Part shown: positions 1 through 12,500 of the stretch, piece by piece | Position numbering within the stretch: the first letter of the stretch is position 1 | Layout: each line of letters starts with the position of its first letter | Source: Leishmania martiniquensis | Lineage: Eukaryota; Euglenozoa; Kinetoplastea; Trypanosomatida; Trypanosomatidae | Direction: 5' to 3' | NCBI RefSeq assembly: GCF_017916325.1 | Contig: NC_090159.1 | Span: 539,501-603,500, forward strand | DNA length: 64,000 bases | Made by a program: the position numbers and the translations under genes | The notes under the pieces: generated by a model | The model's database searches: none | What the model was told of the DNA's origin: nothing | What the model saw: the letters and a program-made list of their open reading frames with translations, nothing else

Positions 1-2
1 GC

Positions 3-1917
3 GGCAGCACGGCAGCCGATGCCCCTGGGCCGCTGCGTAGGCTCGCGGCTTCCCCTCGCGCAGCACCGGAGCACACCTGGTCGTCGTGCAACCGTGCTTC
101 TCCCCTAGCGCGCTACGCTGCCCAAGATCATCGGCGCGTGGGGGTCGTTTCCGCTGCACTCGTCTCCGCTGGCCGTAATCCCGTTTTACGGCCTCTGTGC
201 CGTCGGCCGTGTAATCCTGCTGCTGACAGTGACAGGTGGCGTACTTGCCAGGCGCTTCTGCGTGCTGTGGCTCTGCGCCGCCCTTGCGGAGGTACTTTGG
301 TGCAGTCACCGCGGCGCGCACGCTTTCGTCATGTACTGCCCGGATGCTGCTCCGGTCGCACTGACCGCATCATGCGGTGTGCTCTGCTTTCGATGCGGTG
401 CTCCTCCAGCAGGGTAAACCGTACGTGGTCACCACAAGGGTCCGTGGCTTGTGGACCTGCTTTGGGCCTAGAGAGCCGCCTCGGCCGGCCGACGGTGGGC
501 AGCAGTGGCGGCGGCGCTGCCTGTGGAGATGGACCTCCCGAAACCGCCTCGATGATCAAGCGAGCTACCTCAAGCCGCTGGCCAACTTCATTGAAGTCAC
601 TTTTGTCTGTCTCCTGTCTCTGCGCCTTGTGAAGTATGCCTTCGGAGTGCGGAACGCCGCTGTAGGCGTGCACGATCGTATGGCGCCAGAGTGGGTTGTG
701 CGTTGCCCCCGTGTGCGGTGAATTAATCGAGGTGCGCGAGCGTGGCAGTCTCTCGCCGGGCAACTCTGCCCACCGATTCGCTCGCCACCATCGCACGTCT
801 TGGCCAGCGCAGCGGACGAGGTGGTGACGGTGGTGAACTGGAACACGGCATCGGCAGCGGTAGCGGCGACCGCGGTGTGAGCCGACTCTCAGCTCTGCCG
901 CTACCGACGCTCAACGCTGAGGAGTTCGGCGTGCCGCTGGAGGAGACCCAAGCGGAGCCGTCGATCACGCCGCTGCGGTTACTGCGCTGCTCTTCGACGG
1001 CGACGGAGGCTTAGCTTTGCGCCGCCCAGTGAGGCTCAGTGGGGCTTGTCGATCGCCCAGGGGACGGCTCACACTCGCGGCACCGCTGTCGCCGCTGCTG
1101 GACCAGAAGACGCTATGAGATTTTACTCCGCGGCAACGAACAGCTCCGGCACTACCGACAGAGCTTAGTCACACATGGGGGGCCGGCCGAAGCGCCGGCG
1201 AAGGCGCTCACCAGTTGCTTATGAGGGGCAAAGATGACGTTTCGATCTTCAGAAACCAAAGCTGTTCTTGGACAGCGACGTGGCCTCCATGGGGGCTCAG
1301 CAGCTCAACGGCTCTGCGGCAGCCTCACGCCATCCCTATGTCGCTCCCGCCGCAGGAACAAGAGTGAGCACAGCCAGTGCATGTCACCAGGAAGTAACGG
1401 TGGATGTGGGGTGCGCCGCAACGAGCACCAGCCGTGCCACCTTTCTGTGCATGGCGTGGATGGGCTGCGAAAGTCGGTGGAGTAAGCCGCGCTGTGGGCG
1501 GCACTGCGGGCCGTCGCACTCGATGCTGCCTTAGAGTTCGGCGGCGGTGGCTTGGCTGGGGCGAGGCTGACGGAGCCGCAGCGCTGTCTCTTACACCTCA
1601 CGCGTTTGGTGCAGAGGGAAGACGCCGATTGTGCCCCTGGAGGGCGCTACCCTTCCCGATGCTGACGCTTAGACGGACCGCACCATCTAACACTTCTTGA
1701 CGAGTGGGCTGCGCGGGTCGACAGTATCTGTTATTGCTCATCGCATGCCGACGGTACTCAGCTTCTGCACGCGTGTCGTTGCAGTGACAGGAAGGACGCT
1801 GATGCCCATCGCAGATTGGAAGCCAACGCTGACGCCAAGCGGTCTCAGCGGTCACTCCAGGGGCAGGCGATAGGCGTACACCGGCAACGGCCACACCTCC
1901 GGCGGCAGCGGTGCTAA
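3..1917 (+). pseudogene. Decayed coding relic, partly membrane-protein-like
   Basis: No intact gene is present, but protein-like, GC3-rich stretches change frame repeatedly. Positions 109-417 read openly as a hydrophobic segment rich in V, L, A, F and C (for example VILLLTVTGG), ending in TAA. A second hydrophobic stretch (FIEVTFVCLLSLRL) lies in another frame at about 377-721. Positions 1486-1917 stay in one frame with a single TGA at 1663-1665 and contain alanine/leucine-rich helix-like sequence. There is no usable start, and no splice acceptor fits a full-length product. I infer a gene, perhaps a multipass membrane protein, broken by several frameshifts and stops. I do not recognise the family. 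The alternative is a chance-open, GC-rich 3' UTR of a gene to the left. Confidence 0.35.
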
Positions 1918-3016
1918 AGCAGCTCGCGTATTATGTGAAGTCGATGCAGGTCTGCAACGTGTGCGTTGCGTGTCGGTGCTCGATGGGACGTGGGGCCCTG
2001 CGCAGAGGGTGTAAGCCCTGCACATCCGTACCTGCACCCGTCAAGCTGCCCACGAGCGCACAACTTCGGCTTTGCTCATGCGAGGCTACCCGCGCCGAAA
2101 TCGCTGTCGGGCGTGCATGGAATGGGTAGGCAATACGCAGGCAGCGCGCAGAGTGGCCAAGAAACCCATGGTGGCGCATGAGCTGACACGAGCGTTCTGA
2201 TGACCTTATTAAGCCAGCGGAGGGGCGTACGCCGATGGAGGGGGAAGGAGCCGTGGCGTGGAGGTACATGCACAGATGCTACTGCTGTCGCTGCTCTCTA
2301 AGAACTGGCCGCTCACATCCTTCCCATCGCCTGCCACCCGCATACTATGGCTTGGAGCTTCGGCGCGCTACTGCCTCTTTAGCGCCCGAAGCGGCACCAC
2401 GCGACCGCGCCCATATCATCGGACGCCCAACTGCCCTCTCGCCACTCGAGCGCGCGTTGTTGAGGCGCCTCGCGTGTGCCGCCCCTTCCCCTCCTCCTCT
2501 GCTTCCATGAATGCGTGCACGCGGACCCAAAACTACCTGTGCACTGACCTTCATGCACACGACGGCGCTGAGGTTGCGGCGCAGACCCCCCTCTCTCTGT
2601 CTCAGCAAACCTCATACGCATGCACGTTGTGTACCGCAGCGTCCTCCTCACTGATACTCGCGCTTACCCTTTCACTTCCCTCCTTGCCTCTTCGCCGTTA
2701 TCTCCTCACCCCGAGCGAAGTGAGGGATGCGCGTCTGTGCGGATGCCTTTGGACAGAACAGCGAACACCCACACTCGGATCGGCACTGACCGAGGCGCAC
2801 AAGCGTTCGCCCTCAACATACGGCCGTGTACGCGCTGACTAGCTTTCAGAGGCGTCACCCCAGCGTATTGGCGTCTCTCTTTCTCTGTGAGGGGCCTGCC
2901 AGCAGAGCTCTGTGACGCTGGGCCGCTGGTGTAATAGCAGCGCGTCTGCCCAGCGCGGCTCACCGCTTCTCGCGTGCTGTCTCTGTCTCTCTCCCTCTCT
3001 CGATCACCCCCCCAAC
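1918..3016. other. Intergenic spacer without a gene
   Basis: Only short overlapping open frames in different phases are seen, none with sustained protein-like sequence. The right end becomes strongly pyrimidine-rich (about 2977-3012) and leads into the splice acceptor of the next gene. Confidence 0.6.
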
Positions 3017-3018
3017 AG
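2977..3018 (+). promoter_or_regulatory. Candidate spliced-leader trans-splice acceptor
   Basis: A CT-rich tract followed by a C run ends in AACAG at 3014-3018. It is the last strong tract/AG pair before the ATG at 3053, leaving a leader of only 34 nt. It supports that ATG as the start. Confidence 0.5.
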
Positions 3019-3052
3019 CGGCGGCGCGTTACACTGAGAAGTCACAATCACT

Positions 3053-5485
3053 GTGCTGGCACTCGAGAGAGCCATGCAGCTGAGGTGCGTGCGCGCAGCA
3101 TTGGTGGCGGCGGCCGCTGGGCCATTAACGAACTGCAGCGTCGCTGGCGATCTTTTTGCCCTTCCACGACAACGAGGGACAAGAGGACTACACAGCAGGC
3201 GCCGCGTCAGTGGATGCATGGCACACGCGAGAACGGCGACATTACCTCTCCAGGCTTGCTGGGAAGGCGACCGGTGGGCCAAATCGACGCCGGAGTGGCA
3301 GGCGCTGCCAGTGGATGGTGTGGCCCTTATCAAGACACTTCGATGCGTGCGCTCGTGTGGCGGTGCCGTTTCTGTGGTAACAGCGTCGTCTTTGCCAAAC
3401 ACTACCGCGTGCACTCGCTCCCCACTCGCAGGCTCGTCTCTGCTGTGCGCCGCAGTGGAGACGCCGCGCCGCTGCTGTGCGTCACTCACAGGGGTGGCGC
3501 GCGCACCGTTCAGCTCGTCGCGCGACTTGCCGCAGCTGGGAGGCTCTCGACACACGAGGCCCCCCTCCGATTCTTCGCCATCATCAGCTGCGCGGGAGCA
3601 TGTGTCTCAGAAACGCCATCAGCGAGCTCGAGCGCCAGCCGACTGCCACGCGAGACCTTTTCCAGAGCGACGTGGCACCGCAGCACGACTGTCGACGTCG
3701 AAGGGCTATGACCGCCATGATCCCCCTCCGACTTCGAGGGAGGAGGCTCCGACAAAGGGTGACGTGGATGGCGCCTCTGTCGCTGACCACGTCACTGATG
3801 CATCCACTGCAGGCGGCGCCGCTTTTCCGTCTGCCGCCGCTCATGATGTGACGACAGGGTGGGGATTGGAAGACGTGAGCTGTCGGACGGGAAGGACGCG
3901 GCTGGAGGAGCTGTATGAGCGCAACCTTGAGCGCATCCGAGCTATAATGGAGCAGCCGCTGCCCCCCATGCCGCAGGACGGCAGCGTCAGTCCGGATCTT
4001 TTCGTGGGCTTTGCATCGTACAGCTATCAGCTGCGAGATCAATACCGTGCCGTTCTAGCGCGCGAGCTACAGGTGCCAGTGAAAGCGGTGCGGCTGTCTG
4101 TTGCATGGAGTGGCCGCTTCGACGTTCGCCACTTCGGGCGAGTACAGAAGGTCTGCGGGGTGTACGTTGATCGGGAAGTACTGCTTGCTGCGGCGTGCAG
4201 CGAGAGGGACTGCGATGCCAAGATGCGCACCGCCGAGGAAGACGCAGCATCGTTGCCGTCACCTGCCTCGGCTTCTCCGTTACCTGAGACGCACCGGAAA
4301 CGCATCCATGCACTTGTAGCTGCCATCAACAAGCGTGGGCGCGACGATCTTCTGCAGGCGTCGTTCTTCCAAGCCTCGCTACCGATACCGGAGGTGGAGT
4401 TCGCGCTCACCCGGCGAGAGCACAGAATCCTGTTCTGCTTGCACGAGTGGATACGGCGCCGCGTCTTGCAGCGCGCTGTGGCGGTCGTCGTATACGGAGT
4501 CCCCCCTCCACCTCCGACTGCTACCGCCACGGGTACAGGGCCCGCTTCCGCTAGACCTCCTTGCTCGACAGACTTGCCTGAGAAACATGCAATTACTCGC
4601 GATACGGCTAACGCCACAGACGATGACCAATTTCAGCAGTCTCAGTACGAGCAGTGGAGATGCCTCTGCAGCACGCGAACGGCAGAGCAGAAGCGCGCGG
4701 TGCAGGACAAGTGGCTGCGACTGCTTCATCGACGCAAACTGGTCCCACTGATGATGTCGCTGACAGAGTTGGCCACCTTGGCTGCCTCGGCGGTGGTTCG
4801 TGATGAGGTGCGTGGCATCGCCTTGCAGCACACGAAGGCTTCGGCGGCTGTCGACGAGGGCGGCAAGGGGCCCACGGCCAGGCGGGACACGCCTTTGATG
4901 AGCGCAGTGGCCTCTCCAGCCGCACTGGATGCGAGCCTGCAGGATGTACTAGTGCGCATCACAGCGGTGTTATCGCCGCCACCGCCGGTCACGCTGAATG
5001 ATGGCGGTGCGCCGGCGGAGGACAGCGAGGAGTGCGGTGTGCATCCTGTCCACCTCCAAGACGTCATTGCACCGTGTGGCGGCGCGGACTCCGCAACCGC
5101 AGACGTGGTTGCTGCTCCGCGCTTCCGCCCTGCCTCGACAGCTCAGAGAGAGTCAACCATGCGGTGGGTGCGGCTTGTCTATCAGGCGCTCATTCTGCGC
5201 GAGACGCAGAGCAGCGCCGACGACCACCTCCACGCAACTGCCGCGCCTCCAGCCATGCGTGTTTCTCACCAGGCGTCGCTGCCCGCGCTCTTCACTCATG
5301 GTGTGTACGCCGGTGGCCACGAGGAGGTTATGTACTTGCAGCGAAACCGCGCCGCGATGGATGCGCTACTGCTGCATCCACACGAAATCTCCTTCAAGAA
5401 GAAGTTCGTCAGCCGCATGCGCAACGGGCACCGCCGACTGCGCATGGAGGAGGAGAGCGCCGCACCGTACTCGACGAGCATGTGA
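3053..5485 (+). CDS. Conserved-looking hypothetical protein, possible mitochondrial import
   Basis: This is an 810-residue protein I do not recognise. The first ATG after the likely splice acceptor at 3018 is used; an alternative in-frame ATG lies at 3074. The N-terminus is rich in R, A, L and C with almost no acidic residues (MQLRCVRAALVAAAAG), which fits a mitochondrial presequence but does not prove one. Residues 50-250 are low-complexity and basic. Better-ordered blocks are at about 290-380 (LYERNLERIRAIMEQPLPPMP, then a segment with SPDLFVGFASYSYQLRDQY), 420-490 (HRKRIHALVAAINKRG, LTRREHRILFCLHEWIRRR), and the C-terminus (EVMYLQRNRAAMDALLLHP, then a basic FKKKFVSRMRNGHRR). No catalytic motif is visible. 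It is probably kinetoplastid-specific. Confidence 0.85.
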   Translation: MLALERAMQLRCVRAALVAAAAGPLTNCSVAGDLFALPRQRGTRGLHSRRRVSGCMAHARTATLPLQACWEGDRWAKSTPEWQALPVDGVALIKTLRCVRSCGGAVSVVTASSLPNTTACTRSPLAGSSLLCAAVETPRRCCASLTGVARAPFSSSRDLPQLGGSRHTRPPSDSSPSSAAREHVSQKRHQRARAPADCHARPFPERRGTAARLSTSKGYDRHDPPPTSREEAPTKGDVDGASVADHVTDASTAGGAAFPSAAAHDVTTGWGLEDVSCRTGRTRLEELYERNLERIRAIMEQPLPPMPQDGSVSPDLFVGFASYSYQLRDQYRAVLARELQVPVKAVRLSVAWSGRFDVRHFGRVQKVCGVYVDREVLLAAACSERDCDAKMRTAEEDAASLPSPASASPLPETHRKRIHALVAAINKRGRDDLLQASFFQASLPIPEVEFALTRREHRILFCLHEWIRRRVLQRAVAVVVYGVPPPPPTATATGTGPASARPPCSTDLPEKHAITRDTANATDDDQFQQSQYEQWRCLCSTRTAEQKRAVQDKWLRLLHRRKLVPLMMSLTELATLAASAVVRDEVRGIALQHTKASAAVDEGGKGPTARRDTPLMSAVASPAALDASLQDVLVRITAVLSPPPPVTLNDGGAPAEDSEECGVHPVHLQDVIAPCGGADSATADVVAAPRFRPASTAQRESTMRWVRLVYQALILRETQSSADDHLHATAAPPAMRVSHQASLPALFTHGVYAGGHEEVMYLQRNRAAMDALLLHPHEISFKKKFVSRMRNGHRRLRMEEESAAPYSTSM

Positions 5486-6502
5486 GAAGCAGAAGGGGAA
5501 CAGGGGGAGGGGCGCGTACACATTTGAGTGGAGTCGCCGCGCTTTGCTGCGTCTCCTTCCCCTGCTCGAACGTACCGCCTTCAGTGCGGCACCGGACATG
5601 CCCTTGCTGTGTCGACTTCCGTCTTGTTCTCTACTCCACAGACGGTGCCCGCGGCACTCCTCTCGCTCACTCGCTCACTCGCTCTCTCTCCCCTCTTTCT
5701 CTTCACACCGAGCAGTGGGGTGGGGTGCTGTCAGCCAGCCGGTGGGCACATGCCATTTAGTGGGGTCCCACTGGTGTATGCGTGTGCGTGTGTGGAGCCG
5801 CACAGCAGCGCGCGTACGTGCCAACGCGTAAAAAAAATAATTATCGGAAAGGTGAGTTGGTGCACGCGCGCTTTCTGTCTGTCTGTCTCGCTCTCTAAAA
5901 GCGTTGATGAGGGGCGTTGATCGAAGCCGTGGCCGATGCTCTGCAGTGCGGCCCTCTGCGCCGCCACACTGCATGCCGGTGTGAGTGTGTCGGCGTCTGA
6001 ACAGACGGCGGCTAGCTAGGTGAGTGAACTTCGTCCTGCACGACCGGTGGAGCGGGCTTGGGCTGCTGCTTGACCGTTACACGCAAGGAGCACAGCGGGG
6101 CCCTGCCGCGTCTTGTGGTGGCAACGCTCTCGCTCTTCTCCTTTCTTCGCGTACGTCGACCTCTGCCACCGGCGCTCCTTAGCATCTTTCCCCTCTGCCC
6201 CCCTCTCTCTGTGTGTGCGTGTGTGTGTCCTTCTGCTGCCGCTGCCGACCAACGTGGTGGTGACAGGAAACTAATTTGCCTCTGTGCTCTTTCGGCCCAT
6301 ACACACACACACACACACAGACACACGCACGTACGCGAGCGCTCCATTGTGCTTTAAGGCGAATCGGCGGCGCATCGTGAGTTGAAGCCGACGGTGGCAT
6401 CCCTCACGAACACTTACCGACCCTTTCATCCTGTGCTGTGGCCAGCTCGACGATATCTGTACCACTTTCACTGTATGTGCAGCTTACGCTCAGTATTCAG
6501 CG
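5486..6502. other. Intergenic spacer with CA microsatellite
   Basis: No coding potential is seen. There is an A-run at about 5829-5837, CT-rich tracts at about 6120-6230, and a (CA)n microsatellite at about 6300-6325. Possible splice acceptors for the next gene are AG at 6181-6182, the AG in GTGACAG near 6266, or AG at 6481-6482; I cannot choose between them. Confidence 0.6.
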
Positions 6503-9500
6503 ATGGAGTGGATCGGGCTAGGTGACGGCATCTCCAGGGGCGGCGGCGGAGGCCGAAGTCGGGAGGTCTTACTGATGAGCGAGGCGTCCTCGCAACAGCG
6601 TACGACTAGAGCCCGAGCCCACGCAGCGCAGTATCTCATGATGGACAGCGACAACGCGTGCATGCCGTTGCTGCCCGATGACCCAGGGAAGCGCATCTCG
6701 CTCTACCGACAGATTCGCGGACGCTACAACCCGACACAGATTCCTCTCTCCTCCTTCTCGTGCGCCGCCTACCTGGGCGCCGGCGATGTCGCGCAGTTGG
6801 CGGCGCTTTTCCGCGAGTTTAGTTTGTTCTCCAACGAGGTGGTCAACACCCTCGACACGGACGACGGCAGCGGTAGCAGCAGCAACGCTGAGGGGAAGGC
6901 CAAAGTCGTGGTGGGGGTGACGGAGGTGAACGCAAAGGCAAGGACGACCAAAAGCGCGGTCGCACTTCCCGGGCATGAGGGCAAAGCGACTCCGAGGTCG
7001 ACCTCCCGCGCCCAACCCGCCGTTGGAACCCCCGATCCTTCTCCGCCAGCTGTGGCAGATGCTGTCCAGGGCAAGGCAGGCATGGGGCTGCTGCGATGTG
7101 TCGCGCAACGGCCACCGCGGGCGCTTGTAGCTTCCGAGCGCCCCTTAGTCCCCTCCCCGCCTTCGGTTGCTGGTGCTCTGACTACTGCCGCTGGAGAGAC
7201 CGCGCTATCACTGCCCCCGGCACCGCCTGCGGCACGAAAGGCAGTGGCGGGGCCGACGGCGCCGACGGTGCCAAAAGTCACAGCGGTGGACCGGCGCGAG
7301 GTGGCGGAGCCCTTCACCACCGAAAGCTGTGACTCTGCCCTCACTATGGGGTGGCTGGTGGAGGTGCTGTGGGAGATGGTGATCGCAAATTCCGCTCAGT
7401 CGACACGCTTCAGTGGTGGATGCGGCGGGGCTGTGGCTACCGCTGCAGTGATCGCATCAGAGCCGACACCGATGCCCCCTTCCGGGCCACTACCCGAGTC
7501 GAAACCTGACACCGGCGATTACCATCTCTACTGCAATGCCGCCGTCGAAAACGGCGGCGCAGCTCACGGAGCGGCAACGTGCTTCAACACCGCAGCGAAC
7601 GCGATTCACCATGCTCGCCGCCGCAACGCACGTCTCGATCAACTGCGCCACTTCAAGGCGGAGCTGACCCTCTGGGCAGAGCACCTCGCCCAGAAGTGCG
7701 ATGAGCGCGAGCATCGAGCGTTGTGGCAGCAGTGCGTTGCGCAGGAAGAGGTACTGGAACGCTACCAAGCCTGTGTCCTGCACAGCCAGGCACCAAGGGT
7801 GATGGGAACTCAGTCAGCTGTTACACCTGGCAGCGCTGCCGCAGCGCTCTCTCCGCGTGCCAAGGTGCTGAGCTTTGCTAACTTTGAAGCCGCAACTACG
7901 CCGACGAGCGGTAAGGCTGCCATCAATACGTCCCCGCGCCGTGGCGGCGCCGGTGGCGCACGTGGCAACGTCAGCTGGGGAGTGCCATACGTTGACGACT
8001 CCGCTGGTGCCGCTGCGGCGCCGACCCTTGCGGAGCGCGGCGTCCTGTGTCCCTCACCGCTGAGCTCAGCCATAGGGCCGATCAAGCTGCTCACGAGTCC
8101 TCAGACTTGCATCCTCTCCGCTACGGAGCAGCAGCGGCCGCAAGAAATGTGTGCCCACACGGACATGAGCGATGCCGCTGAAGTGCTTTCCATGCGCAAC
8201 AACGAAAGCGGCGGCGGCCTCGCACATCCTTCCCCTTCAACGGAGCTGCTCCAGTCCACCGTCTCCTCCTTCACTGGCTCAGCGACGCTCCTGCCTCCCA
8301 ACGCGTCTGGAATGGTGGCGGGCGTGACATCGCCAACCGTGAGTGCGTCGGTGACGGGGATGGGGAGCGCAACTGCGGATCGAAACCTCCTAGCAGCAAA
8401 GGCGCAGCTCGCTGCCCCTGCGTTGAAGGACTTACTGTTGCAGCCGGCGCAGCTGTACGCGTTTCTGTGGACGTCGAGCGCGGCATCGAGGCTGGCAGAG
8501 GAGAAGAAGAGGGACAAACATCGGAACCACCAGCGTGTACGGATGGCGCGCGGCACTCAGCCGTCGACGAGCCACGGGGGAGACAGGTCTGCAGGCGGCA
8601 GCAGCATGAGCCCTACGGGGACGCCCCTGAGCCCTCGACGCAGCCGTGCAGCACCTGTGCAGCATCTTGTGTGTTGGAGCGATGTCGTGGGCAACCTGCT
8701 AATGGAACTGGAGACGCCGTGGGTGTTGCAACGGCACGACTCGGCCTACACGCGGGTGCCGACGGCACTGCTCGAGGACGCGACGGCGATAGTCGGGCCA
8801 CGCTCCTTCTCTGGCGCCCGAGAGGATGACGGTGACGACGACGACTCAGTTGACGACGGCCTGGGGCTCGGCGGCGGTGCTGGCAATGGCGCCGGCATGG
8901 CGGGGAGCGGCCGATCGCGCCAGCGCAGGCAGCACAAGAGCGACTTCGGCAATGAAGCTGCTGCGCTGCAGCAGAGAGCAATGCTGTTCAATAGCCTCGG
9001 CGCTGCTGCCGAGAGCACCCTTGGCGTCCTTCATAGTCAGTCGGCGGACCAGATTCTCGCCTGCCCGACACAGCGGTACGTTGTCACCAGCAGCAAGGAC
9101 GGCCTTCTCAAGGTGTGGGACACCACTTGCGGCCGTTTCGTGTCCACGATCATGAACGTCGGGCAGTCGTGGGTGCTCGCCATGACGTTCCTACACGGAG
9201 GCGAGTTCCTGATGGTGGCGACGAGCGCGGCGGAGATCACCGTCGTGAACTTTCCGGCTGGTGGGGTGCTGCTGAAGCTGCGCGGCTGCACCTCATTGGC
9301 GACGGCGGTGCCGCAGGTCAAGCAGCCGTCCACCCTCTTCACCAAGCGCTATGGGCTGAAGCCTGGCGAATGCGGCCGACACAAACCGACGCGCAGCGAT
9401 GGCGGCGGGCTACTTGGCGCAGCAGCAGCCGCCCGGGTCATGGAGTACACGGAGCGCGAGAGCGAGCCGATTGTGGCGCGGCCTATTGTAGGCTATGTCA

Positions 9501-12500
9501 CTCCCACGGCCGCCTACTACGATGCCGAAACCTCATTCTTCTTCTTTGGCACCATGAGTGGCATGATCGGCTGCGTGGACCTGGCCGCCGTTTTGTCACG
9601 CACAGCGCTGCACGCCGCTGCGGCCAGCGCTGGGTGGGCGTACCCGCTGCAGGTGTACGGATCCGCGTTCGCCCACCCAGGCATGCGGCAGCCAAAAGTC
9701 GGCGCCGCAGCCCCGCCAGCATCAGAGATGCCGCTCCAGTCTCCAGAGGCTGCCGCCACATCCTCCCGCTCGCCTATCGCTGCCTGCCGCAAAACGCGTG
9801 CGACGCCATCGTTCTCGGCGGCTGCCTCCGGCGCCACCGGGGCCGCTAGTGGTGGCGTGCCGGTGAACCGGCTCTTTTACTGTAGCGTGGGCCACTGCAT
9901 CATCTCCTCCGATCCTGACGGTGGCGTGATGCGCACCCCCTTCACAACCGCCGCAGATACCCTCGACTATGCTCTTGGCGCTCCGACGGTGGTGATGGAG
10001 ACTGCCAAGCCGATTCGCTTCATGGTGAGCTGCGCCAGCGGCCGCCGCTTCGTCACGGTACACAGCGACCGCCGCGCCTTTTTGTGGGCGGTTGGCCGCA
10101 CCTTAACGGAGTGCGTCCATCAGTATCCGCAGGAAGCGTACGACATCATCTCGGTATGCTTCATGCCACCGCGCCAGCAGGTGTCCATCCTCATGGCAGA
10201 CCACAGTATCCGTGTCTACGACGAGAGGGGGTCGCGCCCGCTGACATCCATTCAACCGCCGCGCGGACTGAGCAGCCGAGTCGAGGACATCGCCTCAGTG
10301 ACCCTCAAGTGCTCTGCCAACGACGTTGATGGCTGCTTGACATACTTGCCGGCAATGCAGCGGCTCGTCTGTGGACTGCGCGGTCCCGTCCTGTACGAGC
10401 CTGCAGCACGGGCCCCACCGAGGAGCGGCACCTCCGTCGACATCGCCATGGATCTCGAGGCGTCGGCCGGACCTGATGTGCTCGAGAGGAAGAAAGCGGC
10501 GCCGAATGATGCGGCAGCTGCGGCGAAGGAGGCGCGATCACCATCTTCGGCGGCGGCGTTGTCGTTGGAGTCATCGCTGCTGCTGCCTCCGTTGCCGCAA
10601 GCGACTTTGTCCTTCTATGCGCCGACTTCAGGCTCTCACGAAGCCACGAAGCAGGCAACAGTTCTTGCATCGCGCCGCCAGTGCGACGCGTCCGTATCGA
10701 TGAGCTCTTTCGCCGAGGTTGGTACACGCGACTTGGAGAGTAGCACGACGAGCACCGAGGCTAAGAAAGGGCGGCAACAGCGCCAGGTAAAGGCCGCTTT
10801 GCAGAAGTACCATCAGCGACTACAGCCCCACCAGGCTCACTCCTCGGCTGTGATTGGGCTCTTGCTTGACGCCGAGCGCGGAGAGCTGCACAGCTTCAGC
10901 ACCGATATGTGGTGCGTGTGGTGCTATGAGACGGGCAAGCGCCTTCGGGCGCCTCTGCACGTGCCGCACGCGGCGGAGAAGGAGCTGGTGGTGGGCGGTC
11001 GGCGCGCGCTTCTGACGTGCTGCAGTTGGAGCACTGAGGGGCGCACTCGTGTGCTGGTTGGCACACGCGACAGCCGCGTGCTAACGCTGGACGCGCGCGT
11101 CGGCTCCGTCATCAGCTCAACGGATCCGTTCACGCAGAGTGCCAGAGGCCCGACATCAGGCGCTTGCAGCCCCGCACTGCTCGCAGACAAAGATATCAGC
11201 GCGATTGCTTGCTCTGGAAGCCGCACACTGCTGTGCAGCGGTCACGTATGCGAGGTGCGTCGGTACGATGCCGCGAGCGTTCCCCAGCCCAACGGGGAGG
11301 AAAAATTCATCTCGATGCGAGTAGAGCTGCCGTCGGACTCGCCGGCTGCCATGCCGTCATCAGCGCAAGGTGTTGGAACTGGGGTTACTCTCACCTCCGC
11401 GACGACGGCAGCAGCCAAAGATACAAAGAGCAGCACAAGCGCCGCTCGTGGCGGCTGCATCGATACCACGATCACTGCCTGCTGCGTGGTGCGCGAGTCT
11501 CACCTGTGCCTCGGTACCACCGACACGCAGCTCTTTTTCTACCGTATGGTCGACCGCAGCAGCCCTCTGCACGTCGAGGTGCTGTGTGACGCGCACGGGG
11601 TTCCCGATGTCGGCCGCATCGTCAGCCTGAAGTATCTCGACGGTCCGGGGCAGGACATGCTGCTCGCCGTCGTCGATACCGGGGTCCTCTTTGTGTACTC
11701 CTACACACTGCAGCGCACGTTGGGGCGATACACCTTTCCAGTGTTAGGGTCAGGCGTGCCCTCTACCGCGCCACTCGTGCCGACGCCGCGGGGACAGATG
11801 CGAGACTCGCAGCAGCATGAGCACTACATCACCAGTGTTGACCTCGCGCGCGGGGTGTTGGGGTCGCCGCAGTTGTCGCTGCTGACAATGGCCTGCGGTG
11901 ATTCGGCGGGGCACGTGCATGTTGTGCCTCTCGCCCAATTGCTCAGCGAGGCCTCGAGCGCTGCCTCGCGTGAAGGGGGAATGAATGGCGCAGCGCGGGT
12001 GCCCAAAAGCCACGAGCTGCGTGTGTTGGCGTCCTTTCCTGCCTCGCGCGGTGGCGTGTCGTCGCTGGCGGCACTCGGCATCAACCCCAACTGGAGGCCG
12101 ACCGTTGGGATGCCCTGCCATGGGGCTGTGGCACCGCCCTCCTCAGAGCTCACCCAGGCCGACGGCGACGGCTACGCGGACGCCTCTTCCACCGCGCCGG
12201 TAGTGCTGTCGATCGCGCCCTTCGCAGAACCGCACCTGCTAGTGTTTGCAGCGGGCTTTGACGGTAGCGTGCGAGTCTTTCGCATGTGTGCCGGCGCACC
12301 ACCACAGCAGGATCTGGTGGCGGGGCACCCCTACGCCCTCAGCTCCTTCGCCGGCGGGCGGTCATCGGTGGTGACGCAGCTGCATCTGCACCTCCCCACC
12401 GTCCCCCATCGAAGCTATACGAAAATGTCACACATCAGGGCGCCACTGAGCATTCCGCTAGGCCAAAGTGCGTCTTTTCGCACCGTCGGCGGCGGCGGGG

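Noticed and set aside
6298..6326. CA-repeat as a possible CRISPR or tandem gene array
   Set aside because: It is a simple dinucleotide microsatellite, one of many in the spacers; no spacer/repeat structure exists.
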